Positions 12,701 through 21,671 of a stretch of 64,000 bases of DNA are shown here, in pieces; within the stretch, counting starts at the first letter, position 1, and the number at the start of each line of letters is the position of its first letter. The notes beneath the pieces were generated by a model. That model saw nothing but the letters and a program-made list of their open reading frames with translations. It ran no database searches and was not told the DNA's origin. Made by a program: the position numbers and the translations under genes. The DNA is taken from the NCBI GenBank assembly GCA_026874595.1, contig CM049314.1:63958800-64022799 (forward strand). Direction: 5' to 3'. The stretch is from Sipunculus nudus (lineage: Eukaryota; Annelida; Sipuncula; Golfingiida; Sipunculidae).

Positions 12701-15700
12701 GAATTTTTTCAGAAGATCTGCATGTGCCACGAGCTTATAACTAAATTGGCTAATATTTCAAAGATAAAAATCAATGTGACCCTGTAATATGTATCATTCT
12801 GTGAAAGATGAAAGGGACAACTGTTTTCACTTTCATATTAATTCTAACTTTCACGTCTACTACGAACTGGCTTCTGTATTTTTCTCAGCTGTATTCTTGA
12901 GTGATATTGTTGCTTGACGTTGCTAAAACCAGAAACCATATAAAGCAGAAATATAAGATGGTTACCTTAAGAGCAGAGTAAATTAACATACGTATGTGGT
13001 AGTTTATAAAAATCTTGTAAGACAGCTGCATAGAGAATGCATGACCAAAACTATAGACCCATTGTTTCTTATCTAAATTTGGCCAGAAGAATTAGCAAAT
13101 TCAATCCTTTGCATTATTTTCTTTTAAATTTCACACAAAAGTTTGTTTTCACATGTGTATTCTGTGGATGAAGAAAAATATTTGGTAAAAATTTACTTGT
13201 GTTGTCTTTAAAAAAAAACACTTTTTGTTTAGATTAATTTTATAATAAAAGAAGAGTTCTTTTTAACCTAGGGATATACAATTTATGTATGTTTCCATTA
13301 ACGTTACTCTCTCACCTAGTGTGTGTTTGTCGTTTCCTTGTACACAGATGATTGCAAAGTAATTATGATGAATTGTAATAACTTTTTTTGTTAATTTACC
13401 GGTAAAAGGTCGGTATTAAAATGAATTGATAACCATTTGGAAGGTTTAATTGCTATATGTTAATGAAAAGAGGTATGTTGTCTAATAAGTCTACAATTTT
13501 TGTGCACATGTTCATTGCATTCATAATCAGTGAAATTTGATAGCACATGAAAACGACTAATATATTGAATATATTCGTTCAGCTAACATTGTATCAGCGG
13601 TGAGCTTAAACAAATATTGCACAATTAATATTTGTTAATTTTCACCTCTCTTGGCAACTTCTCTGGCCGTCACTTTACCGATGCCACTGTTAGCTCCCGT
13701 TATCATGAAGGACTTCCCGGCACAGTTTACATCCAGATCACCAGCCTTGAAATGTTTACTGGCATTCTCATAACCAGACCTATAAGGTCAGACGCTAATC
13801 ATGCACTTCAGCTCCAACATGAATGTTATTCACATAGGCAACGTACAATATTTATACACCAGTCATATGACGGGAGTATTATGGAATAGGCCATCCCACC
13901 GTCCGTCCGTGAACTTTTAGTGTTGCCAAGATAACTTAGTGGGGCTTTCATGGATTTTACCAAACTCACTATAACTACTTACCAACAGATATCTCGCCCG
14001 AGTTCAATTATGGGCAAAATCCACGCGTATTTAATAAGGTCATGGATCACAAGCCTACTTTGTGTGTCGCTGCGTTAACTGATGAAATACTCCATCATGA
14101 ATATGCATGCAAAGAATCATGGTGATCAATGCATAAATTGTACAGATACTGTGCCCTGTTAATGGACTACCGCATTCCTGAAGGTCTCAAAACTAGAGAG
14201 AAAAAATGCGTCTAAATTCGAAAAAAATCCAGTTGGTGCAACCAGTCTACAGGAACTGATGAAACACTTCATGCTCAGCACTGTTTGACGGAAATGAGAT
14301 TCAGATTCCAAACCTTCAAATAATCTAAACTGCAATATTATTGTTTAATTTATAAATACAATTAAAAGGTACATACCAGGCTAGGAAGAATGACTGCTGT
14401 TTTAAAAGTAGGTGGCTATACACCTAATGGCAGTCCCGGTCTATTAGCCGATTAGGGTGTATTGAGCCAAACCGGTGGCTGCAACAGAAGGCTGAGGCAG
14501 CCTACTGCAGGACCAATTTGTCGAATCCAAGAGAGAAAATGCCTGGCTTACTCCCAGTTTTATGCCAGCTGCAGAAAGCAGGGTGAAACACCCACTGCCT
14601 TGTGATTGGCCAGCTGGGTCAGGGCATCTCTACTGACTGACAGTCAGTGTGGATGCCCCGCCCCTGGCCAATCGAAGGCTAATTAAAGCAAATGTCAAGA
14701 CATGCGGGGGGAGGAATGCTACAATATGTTACATCTGAAATGTCTGGTGCAATCATTTACTGTAAGTAATCACTAGTTTATAATCCTTATTAATTTTTTA
14801 TCAATGTCAATCAGTATGAAATGGAACTTAGCTTTGTCATCAATGTTAAAATCTTCAGTAAATGATAAATAATTTTCACTATGACTTATTTCATCAATTT
14901 CTTTATATAACTTCATTATGTGGACTATTAATTTTATCTTTATTAATGCTTATATGCCATATCTGAATAGCGAAGAGTTAAGCATAGTATAACCTCTGCT
15001 TATGGAGCTTAATCCACGCCTGTAATTCAATGGACGAACGATGTTCCTGGCGGGGAAAACTTTGTAAAACATTGAATAATTATCAGCACATCTTGCCACG
15101 GATTCCCCTGATGCGGATAATCATACAAGACAATACATTGCTCAACCAGAGATGAGCGATTGCATTGTTGGGGGTTTTCCGGTCAGGATACAAGGCATTC
15201 GTAGATCCACATCCGAGGAATGTCGTGCTATATCGCCCGGTTTATCAAACACTAATGACACTGAGGAATGAATCGACATATCAGATATAAAGCATACATA
15301 TTCGACAGTGTTCTGACATGAGTTAGCAAGAAATTCTATACGCATATTTTCTTTCAAGTGACTTTTAAAGTCACCGATGCATTGCCGCCTATACTTGGAC
15401 CGTAGAACGCCACGGTACTTCGATCCCAGGACGGCACTTTGCTGTACACCGACGGGTACCTGTTAATGTTACTGAATAAGTTGACCATGTTTTACTTTTT
15501 TTTTATTATTTCAGGTCAGAATTGAAGATATTTGGCCCATTTTGAACATACACGCGAATATTTCTTTCATGGTATATTTTTATTGTTTCAATAAACAAAA
15601 CTTAATATTCTATGAGATTTTAAGCACATCATTATCTCTGACAAAGTATGCTTTGGGTTACATGGTTTTGTCTTTTCGTGCCCTTCTCTGTTAATATATA

Positions 15701-18700
15701 TATATAATGTGGCTCATGGCAGGACTTTGACCATAGGCAGAAAATATATGGACTAGGTTATTCATAAAATATTCTTCTGGACTCCCTCGAATGTTTAAAG
15801 AACAATATCATTCTAGCACTAACTTAATACTCTGGTACATACTGGTTGTCAAGTTATTAATTTGCAAATTCATTTCTTAACGTTCACGATTTGTTGATAT
15901 CTCCGTTTTTCCATCAAATATTCATACTATACTTTTTCAGAACTGCGGTCAATTTACCAGACATACACCTAAGAAATACAGGCCCCAGAAGATGCAGATC
16001 TATAAATGTTCATCCAAAAGTGGTTGAAATGTATCTTTATTAAAACGGTTCATTTAGAACATTTCCACAGACTGTATCATATATTAAGTAAACATTTTAT
16101 TTATGTATATGAAAATAACAAATAAAAAGGTGAGCTTCATTTGTAACCACTTTATAAACGTACTTCTCGATGTACTGTATGTTAATGAAATACATTTTTT
16201 AGCGTTCTTTATACCTGATTATGCATTCAATATTCATTGTTTGTGTTTTACCTGTTAATAAATATCAAAATAGTTGCTGGGTTATTTATTTCAAATGCAA
16301 ATAATGTGCCGTTTGGGTCAGCTAGGTAAATCATAAATTAAGAAGCAGAGGAGCATTTGGACTAATATTTAATTGTAACGCTTTAAAATAAATATCACAT
16401 ATCACCCACCATTTAAGTGTCCAAAATATCAGAAGGAAAGGTACCTTCTGGGGCTACTGGTGAGTGTTGCATGGAGATATCCTACTCTCATTGTTTTTAA
16501 ATAATTTTATTTTGGGGCAGAAAATGGTAAATTCTGAGCAGATTTCACTTAGATAATTGATACAGTTGCAAATAAAGTATAACACTGCCGCATTCCATGT
16601 CCGGATCTATCTTACTGGTATAAAAAAGCGTGTGCTTTATTGAACTGTAAGTGCATCAGTATATATGCGTCCGTCTGGTCAAACAATGGAAAGGAGCAGT
16701 AAGGATTATTCAATTTAATATATGAGGTAAAAAGTACAAAGTGCCTCTGAAGCATTGATAAAAACAACAAGTCATGAAAAACAGTGAAGATTAATGGTTA
16801 AAAACTGACTTTGTCCTAAAAATCAACTGTTGTTCTATCCAAAAAACATAAATAATTAATTATGAAAATCTGATACAGCTGTAATATGATCAAAGCAAAT
16901 ATCAGATCCAATTTAGGGGCGGAACCAGGATTTAGGAAAAGGTGGGTTCAACTGAGGAGGACTAAAAAAACTAAAAAGGGGCACCAGGTCCGGCAAAGGA
17001 GGGGGAGGTCCAGGTCGTAAAATATGGTCGGAAAACCTTGAAAAAAAGATTGCAGCGACAAGAAAGTTGGGGGGGGGGGGCTATCTGAACCTAAGTCATA
17101 TTTATATTAGGTCAATATTAGGTCAACCAACCGAGTTCTGCATGCTCGGGGATGCCAAGACTGTATTTTACTCACCGAATTGTGTTACATATTAGTTAAA
17201 TATTTTACCCAAAATAGTTTTTTTTATTTCACAAGGAAAATGTATAAAAAAGTTGCTTCTTCAATGCTTTTGTCCTGAAAAGGAAAAAAAATTGTTAACC
17301 CTCATTCAGTGAATCAATAATTCTTCAATGCCTCGGGTCTTCTCTCCATGTTGAAACGAATACCTTCAAATGCATGTTCATTAAAAAAAGTCCAACTTTT
17401 ATTCATTATCCCATTATTCCTCTCATTTATAAGTACACTTCCATGTACAGCAAAGTGCCGTCCTGGGATGGAAGTACGGTGACGTACTTCGGTCCAAGTA
17501 CGGTCGGCCATGGGGGACTTCAGAAGTCATTTGAAACAATATGCGTTAGAATTGTTTGCTAACCGACTTTAACAAACTGTTGAATATGTAACGTTATCAA
17601 ATGCGTCGTTTCTATCCTCCGTGTCACTAGTGTTTGATAAAAATTGCGCTATGCCTCGGGTATGAATCTACATATGCTAATATTTTGAACGAAAAAACCC
17701 CTAACAGTACATTCGCGGATGTCAACTCATAACTATGTATTGTTTTGTATGATTGGTGGCCATCAGGGGATTCAGCAGCTAAGCGGCTAATTATGAGTGA
17801 TTATTCAATGTTTTACAAACATTTCCTCATCAGTCACATCGTACTATCACCAGACAAGTACAGGCGTACCCAAAAGAAGTACTTACACGTAAACAAATTT
17901 ACTTATACGAGTAAACAAACACCACGTGCTTTTGTATTATAGGGGAAAAAAACGTAAATCACCGCTTAATCCACGGCATATTTCACATTTTCTTTCATGG
18001 CGGAGTAAAATAATTTTATATAACCTGACACCGTTGAAAGTAACCTTTCCCAGTTGTTAAGGAAAATGTAATACATCACACGATTAACGTATACAGTCTC
18101 CAAGAGGCTTCTATATTATCACCACCTTGATATCACTTGGCGGCTGTGTCACAGTTCAGTGGGCAATACTTTCCATGTGATACGGTATTCGGGTTAGGAA
18201 AGTCGAATCATGACTTCTTCATTATACTAATTTCATACTTGTATAAGTTTTAACCAAATATAATATATACATTTATATATATATATATCTTTATATATAC
18301 ATGTGTATGTATGTATATATAAATACACAATAGCACAAAAACTGTTTATTCCCTAATAGATATATCAAAATAATAAAAGCATGAATGTATACATGTTTAT
18401 ATGTGTATGTTTGTGTATGTATATATATATAATATTATATTATATATACATATATATATACACAAAAGCACAAAAACTGTTTTATTCCACAATAGATATA
18501 AAAAAATCTCACAATTTAAAATTTAATATAATTATATTTTTATATATAAATAAAAAAATCATTATACAAAATTTAATACAATTATATTTTATTTATAAAT
18601 AACAAAGTAAAGTTATATATAATTAATAACATTTGATTAAATATATATATATATAATACGTCAGTGTAATAATATTGATTATAGCCTGTTAATATAAATA

Positions 18701-20180
18701 CATCAATGAATTTGGGATTATAATTCTACTTTCATTTCAAGAACAATACTCTTCTATTTCCATACCCATCTAAAAAATCATGATTAATAAAATATAGTAT
18801 ACATAAGTAAGTTTAATTGGTTCTATGTAAATTATTAATACTATGCTGCATTTCAGTTGCCTTTTCTTCTATGATCAATTTCACCATTTTTTGTGTTGTG
18901 TCAGTCATGTAGAACTAGGAACCAAATGAGATTTAATATGAAAAATCTGTTATATCTTATTCCATGATATAATCATATAATAAGACTTGATGCCAACTGT
19001 TACTATAAGCATCTGAAAGTGAATGATACTGTGAATACCTGTCTTATTTTATGCAGCGAACTTATTGGTGACATATATTCTGATTGTATTGACGAATATA
19101 ACATTTTTTTTTCAAAATAAATGCATAATAGTTTATGTTACTATGTGCATGCAGTTTAATATTTCGATGGTCATTAACTGAAAGTTAATGCTAAAACACG
19201 TAAGACTAGTGACAAGGGTAAGATATCAGATACGCAGGGCAACAGCATAAGTAATGTTAATTATTTCGAGATATAATAACCATATAATGATAGATCTATT
19301 ATAAACATTCTCAGAGCGAGAGTATATGAATGAGTATTTGCAAACACTTAACTATTAGTTTTGGATCTATTCATATATAATGTTTATTCACGTGATTGGA
19401 AAATCAAGAGAAAAATTATACTTTAGCAATGTGTCAAATTATAGTAAAATATATAATATTATATTATATTAAATCGTAAAAACATAATATAAATTTACCT
19501 TTACTCATATTTATATTGCAATTCATTGTTCGGCAGTAAACATCACCTTTCTCTTAGCAATATTTCTTATTTAACATGAAATTCAACTGCGTACACTATA
19601 TATATAATGATAAGACTACAGCTTAAGTCAGGCAACCAGGCAAAGCCCGTCATAAACGAATGTGTCCAGTCTGGTCTTATTACGTGTTCAGACATTTCTA
19701 TCAAACCATAATGAAAAGTACATAATTACGTGCCTCTGATGCTAACAAATAAATTTGTCATATTCTGTTTGTCAGGCTGGCTGAGTATTTACAAGAAATT
19801 TATGTTACTGGTTAAATATAGTTAAGAAATAGCTTAATTAAAATTAGGCGCGCCATGAAACAACTGTATATATAAAGAATACGATACAAATATAATTACC
19901 AAAAATTGATAGCAGACTAAGTGTAAATACCATGTACCTCGTCGGACCCATTCCGCCTTTGCGTGATTCCCATCATGCGAAGTGAAATAATTTCAACTTT
20001 AATGAATAATACTCATGTCTTCCTATCATTTGTATTATTTTGTTTTTGATACAAAAATATTTGCAAAGAATCAAGTAAAGTGAATAATTATAAAATAGTT
20101 TTTTTGTATATTGTTTCATTATATATATTAATAGGCCGCTTTGAAGCATTGTCTCACCAGACTATGATATATATGTATGT

Positions 20181-20226
<46 letters not shown>

Positions 20227-20844
20227 TATAATGTTTCATTAAAGCCTTAAAATGTTACTAGATGCATGGTCATCAGCAGTCAATGAGCTGCATGATCCGA
20301 CAGGATATCAGTGTGTCATGAATCCTCTAAAAGACCGACATGAGTAATTATAGTGTACAGTCTGCTGTTAAACCTCAGATCGAGTGCAAATAAATCAAAA
20401 AACCACGGCCTGGACATCTTGTCAACATTAGAAAGATGTGACGACACGCATACCAGACCAGACAGATACGCTATACTGGCCAAGCCACTGTCTGACAGAT
20501 GATGGATATCTTCCCATTAAAGCTTAATTTGGTCACAACATCACGGGCTTAACCTACTTTCAGTTAAACTGGTTGGATTGGAATGTAAATTTAGACCAGC
20601 ACCGTGTTTATTTAATCAAAAACTGGTGTTAATTTTTTAATATTATTATACTAAACACCTTAATAAAAGCGCCCATGTGCTATTGTTTACTCGCCAACCG
20701 GAAGTTAACAAAGTTTTCATCCAGGGCCCTCACTTCCATATAAGCCAAACCGTGTTTCTGTGTCAACATTATCAGTTATGTAACTCACTTGGTACATTCT
20801 CGCATCCCCTTGGCAAACCATTCTGTTGTTGTGTCTATCGACAT
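2945..20844 (-). CDS. DHRS12: DHRS12-like short-chain dehydrogenase/reductase, tandem copy 1 (nine coding exons, intact frame)
   Basis: Split gene read on the minus strand. Coding exons are 20789-20844, 13646-13779, 12477-12559, 11261-11356, 10071-10152, 8657-8718, 7990-8188, 3771-3908 and 2945-3057; all have GT donors, AG acceptors and compatible phases. The joined frame has 320 codons, and known vertebrate DHRS12 is about 317. Seen: the WFAKG N-terminal motif (residues 9-13), TGANSGIG at 46-53 (Rossmann-fold NAD(P) motif), NNAG at 125-128, the serine patch VSSSG at 174-178, YSQNK at 203-207 (catalytic Tyr and Lys) and HPGWADT further on, a signature of this SDR branch. Known: SDR enzymes are NAD(P)(H)-dependent oxidoreductases; the natural substrate of DHRS12 is poorly defined, so none is assigned. 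No signal peptide is visible. This copy has Tyr180 where copies 2 and 3 have Leu. Its exon 2 acceptor lacks the pyrimidine tract of the other copies, so splicing efficiency is uncertain. The family assignment rests on remembered similarity over the whole length. Confidence 0.9.
3058..3770 (-). other. Intron 8 of DHRS12-like copy 1
   Basis: It contains three degenerate copies of a short unit around TGATTGGCTA...TTTTAAAATGA (3226-3325) and a small inverted-repeat element at 3582-3680. No coding sequence seen. Confidence 0.7.
3582..3680. mobile_element. Possible small MITE remnant, copy 1
   Basis: It opens CAGTGAAACCTGTGTTATAA, a terminal pattern reminiscent of pogo/Tigger-like elements, and closes with GTTTCACTTA, an imperfect inverse. 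Inside, ATAAGACCACC and GGTGGTCTTAT form a strong hairpin (about 3598-3638). The family assignment is from memory and weak. Equivalents start near 27846 and 51526. Confidence 0.35.
3771..3908 (-). CDS. DHRS12: DHRS12-like copy 1, coding exon 8
   Basis: 138 nt with acceptor TTTGTTGCAG and donor GTTAAG. It encodes VRMSLPDLYKK, HLRTAEEGADTVVWLA and ETSGQFFQ, the substrate-lid and C-terminal region typical of DHRS12 (R-T-x-E-x-G-A-D-T and S-G-x-F-F-Q-D). Trp266 here is Ser in copies 2 and 3. Confidence 0.88.
4455..5531. mobile_element. Candidate non-autonomous TIR DNA transposon, copy 1
   Basis: The left end TACCGTCTTTCACC and the right end read in reverse, TATCGTCTTCCCCC, align over about 26 bp, and TATA flanks the left end. 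The sub-terminal regions contain related near-palindromes (TGTGTATAATATACAC and a TATTATATGCACC counterpart). No transposase is recognisable within. It predates the 24-kb duplications because all copies have it. The superfamily is undetermined. Confidence 0.45.
6722..6778. repeat. TA microsatellite, copy 1 intron 7
   Basis: Nearly pure TA dinucleotide run of 57 bp with one G interruption. Counterparts at 30980-31027 and 54660-54707 differ in length. Confidence 0.95.
7990..8188 (-). CDS. DHRS12: DHRS12-like copy 1, coding exon 7 (catalytic Ser/Tyr/Lys)
   Basis: 199 nt with acceptor TTGACAG and donor GTAGATC. It encodes VIVSSSGMYGQKLDVKDL, then NPFDG, the active-site YSQNK (residues 203-207), RQQVVMTQQYAKMYP and FSVMHPGWADTK. 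This is the most strongly recognisable exon. Copy 1 reads GMYG where copies 2 and 3, and vertebrate DHRS12, have Leu in place of Tyr. Confidence 0.93.
8657..8718 (-). CDS. DHRS12: DHRS12-like copy 1, coding exon 6
   Basis: 62 nt with acceptor TTTTCCAG and donor GTAGGG. It completes the split Gly and encodes VHILTTSLIPVLSKTEKSRV, the helix and strand before the catalytic serine. Its length is not a multiple of three, so losing it shifts the frame; this happened in copy 3. Confidence 0.86.
8719..10070 (-). other. Intron 5 of DHRS12-like copy 1
   Basis: Contains the 37-bp minisatellite and purine-rich A/G stretches (about 9540-9590 and 9848-9898). No coding sequence seen; the minus ORF at 9711-9929 is not conserved in frame. 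Confidence 0.7.
8792..9030. repeat. 37-bp minisatellite, copy 1 intron 5
   Basis: About six and a half head-to-tail units of 37 bp. Each contains GATAT(C/A)TTTGTAACTCAAGG then ATTTATCCCTGTTTACA, with a few substitutions per unit. It lies just upstream of exon 6 in the direction of transcription. Confidence 0.9.
10071..10152 (-). CDS. DHRS12: DHRS12-like copy 1, coding exon 5 (NNAG motif)
   Basis: 82 nt with acceptor ATCTTAG and donor GTGAGT. It starts VNNAGCLVHNRTVSEDGLEK and ends NTL plus the first base of a Gly codon. NNAG stabilises the central sheet in SDR proteins; the EDGLEKNF stretch is typical of DHRS12 and RDH-like enzymes. Confidence 0.88.
10153..11260 (-). other. Intron 4 of DHRS12-like copy 1
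   Basis: AT-rich intron with a tRNA-like SINE at about 10672-10920. No coding sequence seen. Confidence 0.7.
10672..10920 (+). mobile_element. tRNA-derived SINE, copy 1
   Basis: A tRNA-like head with an A-box (TGGCTCAGGGGGTAGAGTA, 10672-10690) and a B-box (GAGTTTGAATCTC, 10708-10720), spaced as in RNA polymerase III internal promoters, followed by a tRNA-unrelated body. No target-site duplications or tail could be defined, so the limits are approximate. It is not a functional tRNA: no acceptor stem closes. Confidence 0.6.
11261..11356 (-). CDS. DHRS12: DHRS12-like copy 1, coding exon 4
   Basis: 96 nt (32 codons, phase 0 at both ends) with a TATTTCAG acceptor and a GTAAGTAA donor. It encodes DIHLHLLDMSEPRK through GKALNVL, including the L-D-M-S strand end and the strand leading to the NNAG motif. 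Confidence 0.88.
11357..12476 (-). other. Intron 3 of DHRS12-like copy 1
   Basis: AT-rich. It includes a degenerate array of AATTC(A/C)AAT-like words at about 12230-12340 and a short TA-rich tract near 11953. No coding sequence seen. Confidence 0.7.
12477..12559 (-). CDS. DHRS12: DHRS12-like copy 1, coding exon 3
   Basis: 83 nt with acceptor TTTTGACAG and donor GTACGG. It encodes GGTVHMICRNK through KKMTGNE, the second beta strand (VHMICRN, where the cofactor ribose/phosphate is read) and the following helix of the Rossmann fold. It ends in phase 0. Confidence 0.87.
12560..13645 (-). other. Intron 2 of DHRS12-like copy 1
   Basis: AT-rich unique intron sequence. I see no repeat, gene or structured element in it. 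Confidence 0.65.
13646..13779 (-). CDS. DHRS12: DHRS12-like copy 1, coding exon 2 (cofactor-binding motif)
   Basis: 134 nt. The first base completes the Lys codon, followed by SGYENASKHF and on to TGANSGIG (residues 46-53), the nucleotide-binding glycine motif, ending REVAKR plus one base of a Gly codon. The donor is GTGAAA. The acceptor reads GACCTTATAG, which is pyrimidine-poor compared with TTTCTTTCCTTGTAG in copies 2 and 3 because about 18 bases are missing here. Confidence 0.88.
14604..14673. repeat. Strong 70-nt hairpin with CCAAT/GC-box motifs, copy 1
   Basis: The arms begin GATTGGCCAG and end CTGGCCAATC, with ACTGACTG and CAGTCAGT at the centre. Most of the 70 nt can pair. One arm contains GCCCCGCCCC next to CCAAT, as in many promoters, but there is no evidence of a transcription start here. 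Confidence 0.7.
15392..15459 (+). repeat. Inverted repeat arm A, copy 1
   Basis: The 68 bases beginning TACTTGGACC and containing CAGGACGGCACTTTGCTGTA match the reverse complement of 17433-17500 without gaps at roughly 80 percent or more by eye. Counterparts are 39509-39576 and about 63088-63155. Confidence 0.75.
16915..17078. mobile_element. G-rich dispersed repeat, intron 1, copy 1
   Basis: It starts near GGGGCGGAACCAGG and includes GGTCGGAAAACC, GATTGCAGCGACAAG and a G12 run. It resembles the element at 21245-21460, suggesting a common non-autonomous family. Counterpart at about 40990-41157. Confidence 0.4.
17433..17500 (-). repeat. Inverted repeat arm B, copy 1
   Basis: Partner of 15392-15459 in opposite orientation about 2 kb away. 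The copy 2 counterpart is 41509-41577. Together they may bound an old foldback or TIR element, or be two independent insertions of one family. Confidence 0.75.
18250..18650. repeat. AT-rich duplicated blocks in intron 1, copy 1
   Basis: A block with GCACAAAAACTGTTTATTCC and AATAGATAT occurs twice (about 18332 and 18468), each preceded by ATGTATATATA-type sequence. Two further copies of an AAATTTAATA(T/C)AATTATATTT block follow. Counterpart about 42330-42740. Confidence 0.7.
20190..20223. repeat. TA microsatellite in intron 1, copy 1
   Basis: Pure TA run of about 34 bp; the counterpart in copy 2 near 44156 is only about 16 bp. Confidence 0.9.
20789..20844 (-). CDS. DHRS12: DHRS12-like copy 1, coding exon 1 (start codon)
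   Basis: The ATG at 20842-20844 opens a frame reading MSIDTTTEWFAKGMRECT, followed by two bases of a split Lys codon and a strong GTGAGT donor. This aligns without gaps to the start of vertebrate DHRS12 (W-F-A-K-G, R-E-x-T-K). The base at -3 is A, a good initiation context. The exon lies about 7 kb upstream of exon 2. Confidence 0.85.
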
Positions 20845-20898
20845 TTTGCTTGCTCTCAGCGCAAACTTTCGATGCTGGGACTGTTATGTGGTGGTGAG

Positions 20899-20904
20899 CT
20901 TATA
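20899..20904 (-). promoter_or_regulatory. Possible TATA-like element upstream of copy 1 exon 1
   Basis: TATAAG on the minus strand, about 55 nt before the ATG. It would place transcription start some 25 nt upstream of the start codon and imply a short 5' UTR. An upstream non-coding exon cannot be excluded. Confidence 0.3.
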
Positions 20905-21244
20905 CTATAGTCCTAGCTTCTAGAAGTCCTGTGTTTCTCATCAAAGTACAAAGTGCTATTTTAGGCAATCAGTAAAACCCGGAATTAACTCGGAATTTTC
21001 GAGAAATCTCGGAATAAAAGTTAATGCATTTCCTTCACTTCAGAACCTCTTTTGGCGGCGGTTTAAAGAGCATACAACTTAACCGAGCAACTATTATTCT
21101 GTCGGTTTCTGTGTTTTTCCCTGGCCCTAATCTTTTGAAACTGTCTGAACCACCGCTATGTTGGCTAAAATTTTAGAGGTGACTGGAGATTTCTTGGAGA
21201 ATTTACACCCAAGGTGACAAAAGCCTGCCATTTAAAACCACATG

Positions 21245-21460
21245 GGGGGGGACCTGGACTATGGAAAGGGGAGGGTCCAACCCAGGAAAACTATATGTGA
21301 AAAAAAATAATATGGTCCCCGGATTCATAAATGGGGGGGGGGGGAGGAGGAGCAGGCCCGGAAAACTGGTTAAAACCCATGAAGAAAAGGTTGTTGCGGC
21401 TCAACAAGAGAAGCTCAGGACCACCCACCCCTCCCCCCCCCCCCCGGGAACCGCCGCTGC
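21245..21460. mobile_element. G/C-run dispersed repeat upstream of exon 1, copy 1
   Basis: It contains GGGGGGGACCTGGACTATGG, a G11 run, GGCCCGGAAAACTGG, GGTTGTTGCGGCTCAACAAG and a long C run ending GGGAACCGCCGCTGCAC. The end, read in reverse, matches the start of the element at 16915. Copy 2 equivalent about 45190-45400 with shorter runs. Confidence 0.4.
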
Positions 21461-21471
21461 ACATAATTAGA

Positions 21472-21475
<4 letters not shown>

Positions 21476-21546
<71 letters not shown>
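21476..21546. repeat. TA microsatellite upstream of exon 1, copy 1
   Basis: About 71 bp of pure AT dinucleotides directly after the C-run element; in copy 2 it is about 36 bp (45414-45449). Confidence 0.95.
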
Positions 21547-21549
<3 letters not shown>

Positions 21550-21671
21550 ATTGTATATGAAGCTTATACTTTATTCTAATGACTTAATTAAATATATATT
21601 TAGCTATAGATATACATCAACCATACAATTACTGCTCTGATATATGGCATCTATAGCCCTATGAAGTGAAT

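Larger units (their letters stand above)
13780..20788 (-). other. Intron 1 of DHRS12-like copy 1 (about 7.0 kb)
   Basis: The longest intron. It holds a 70-nt hairpin with CCAAT and GC-box motifs (14604-14673), a 68-bp inverted repeat (15392-15459 and 17433-17500), a G-rich repeat (16915-17078), AT-rich duplicated blocks (18250-18650) and a TA run (20190-20223). No coding sequence supported. Confidence 0.7.

Noticed and set aside
13632-13889. Plus-strand ORF of 85 codons
   Set aside because: It is the antisense of exon 2 of the dehydrogenase gene, which has far better protein similarity on the minus strand.
15958-16010. Additional 5' exon of the dehydrogenase gene (donor-like GGGTAAG in copies 2 and 3)
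   Set aside because: The true first coding exon was found at 20789-20844 with full similarity; no acceptor or conserved frame supports an extra exon here.
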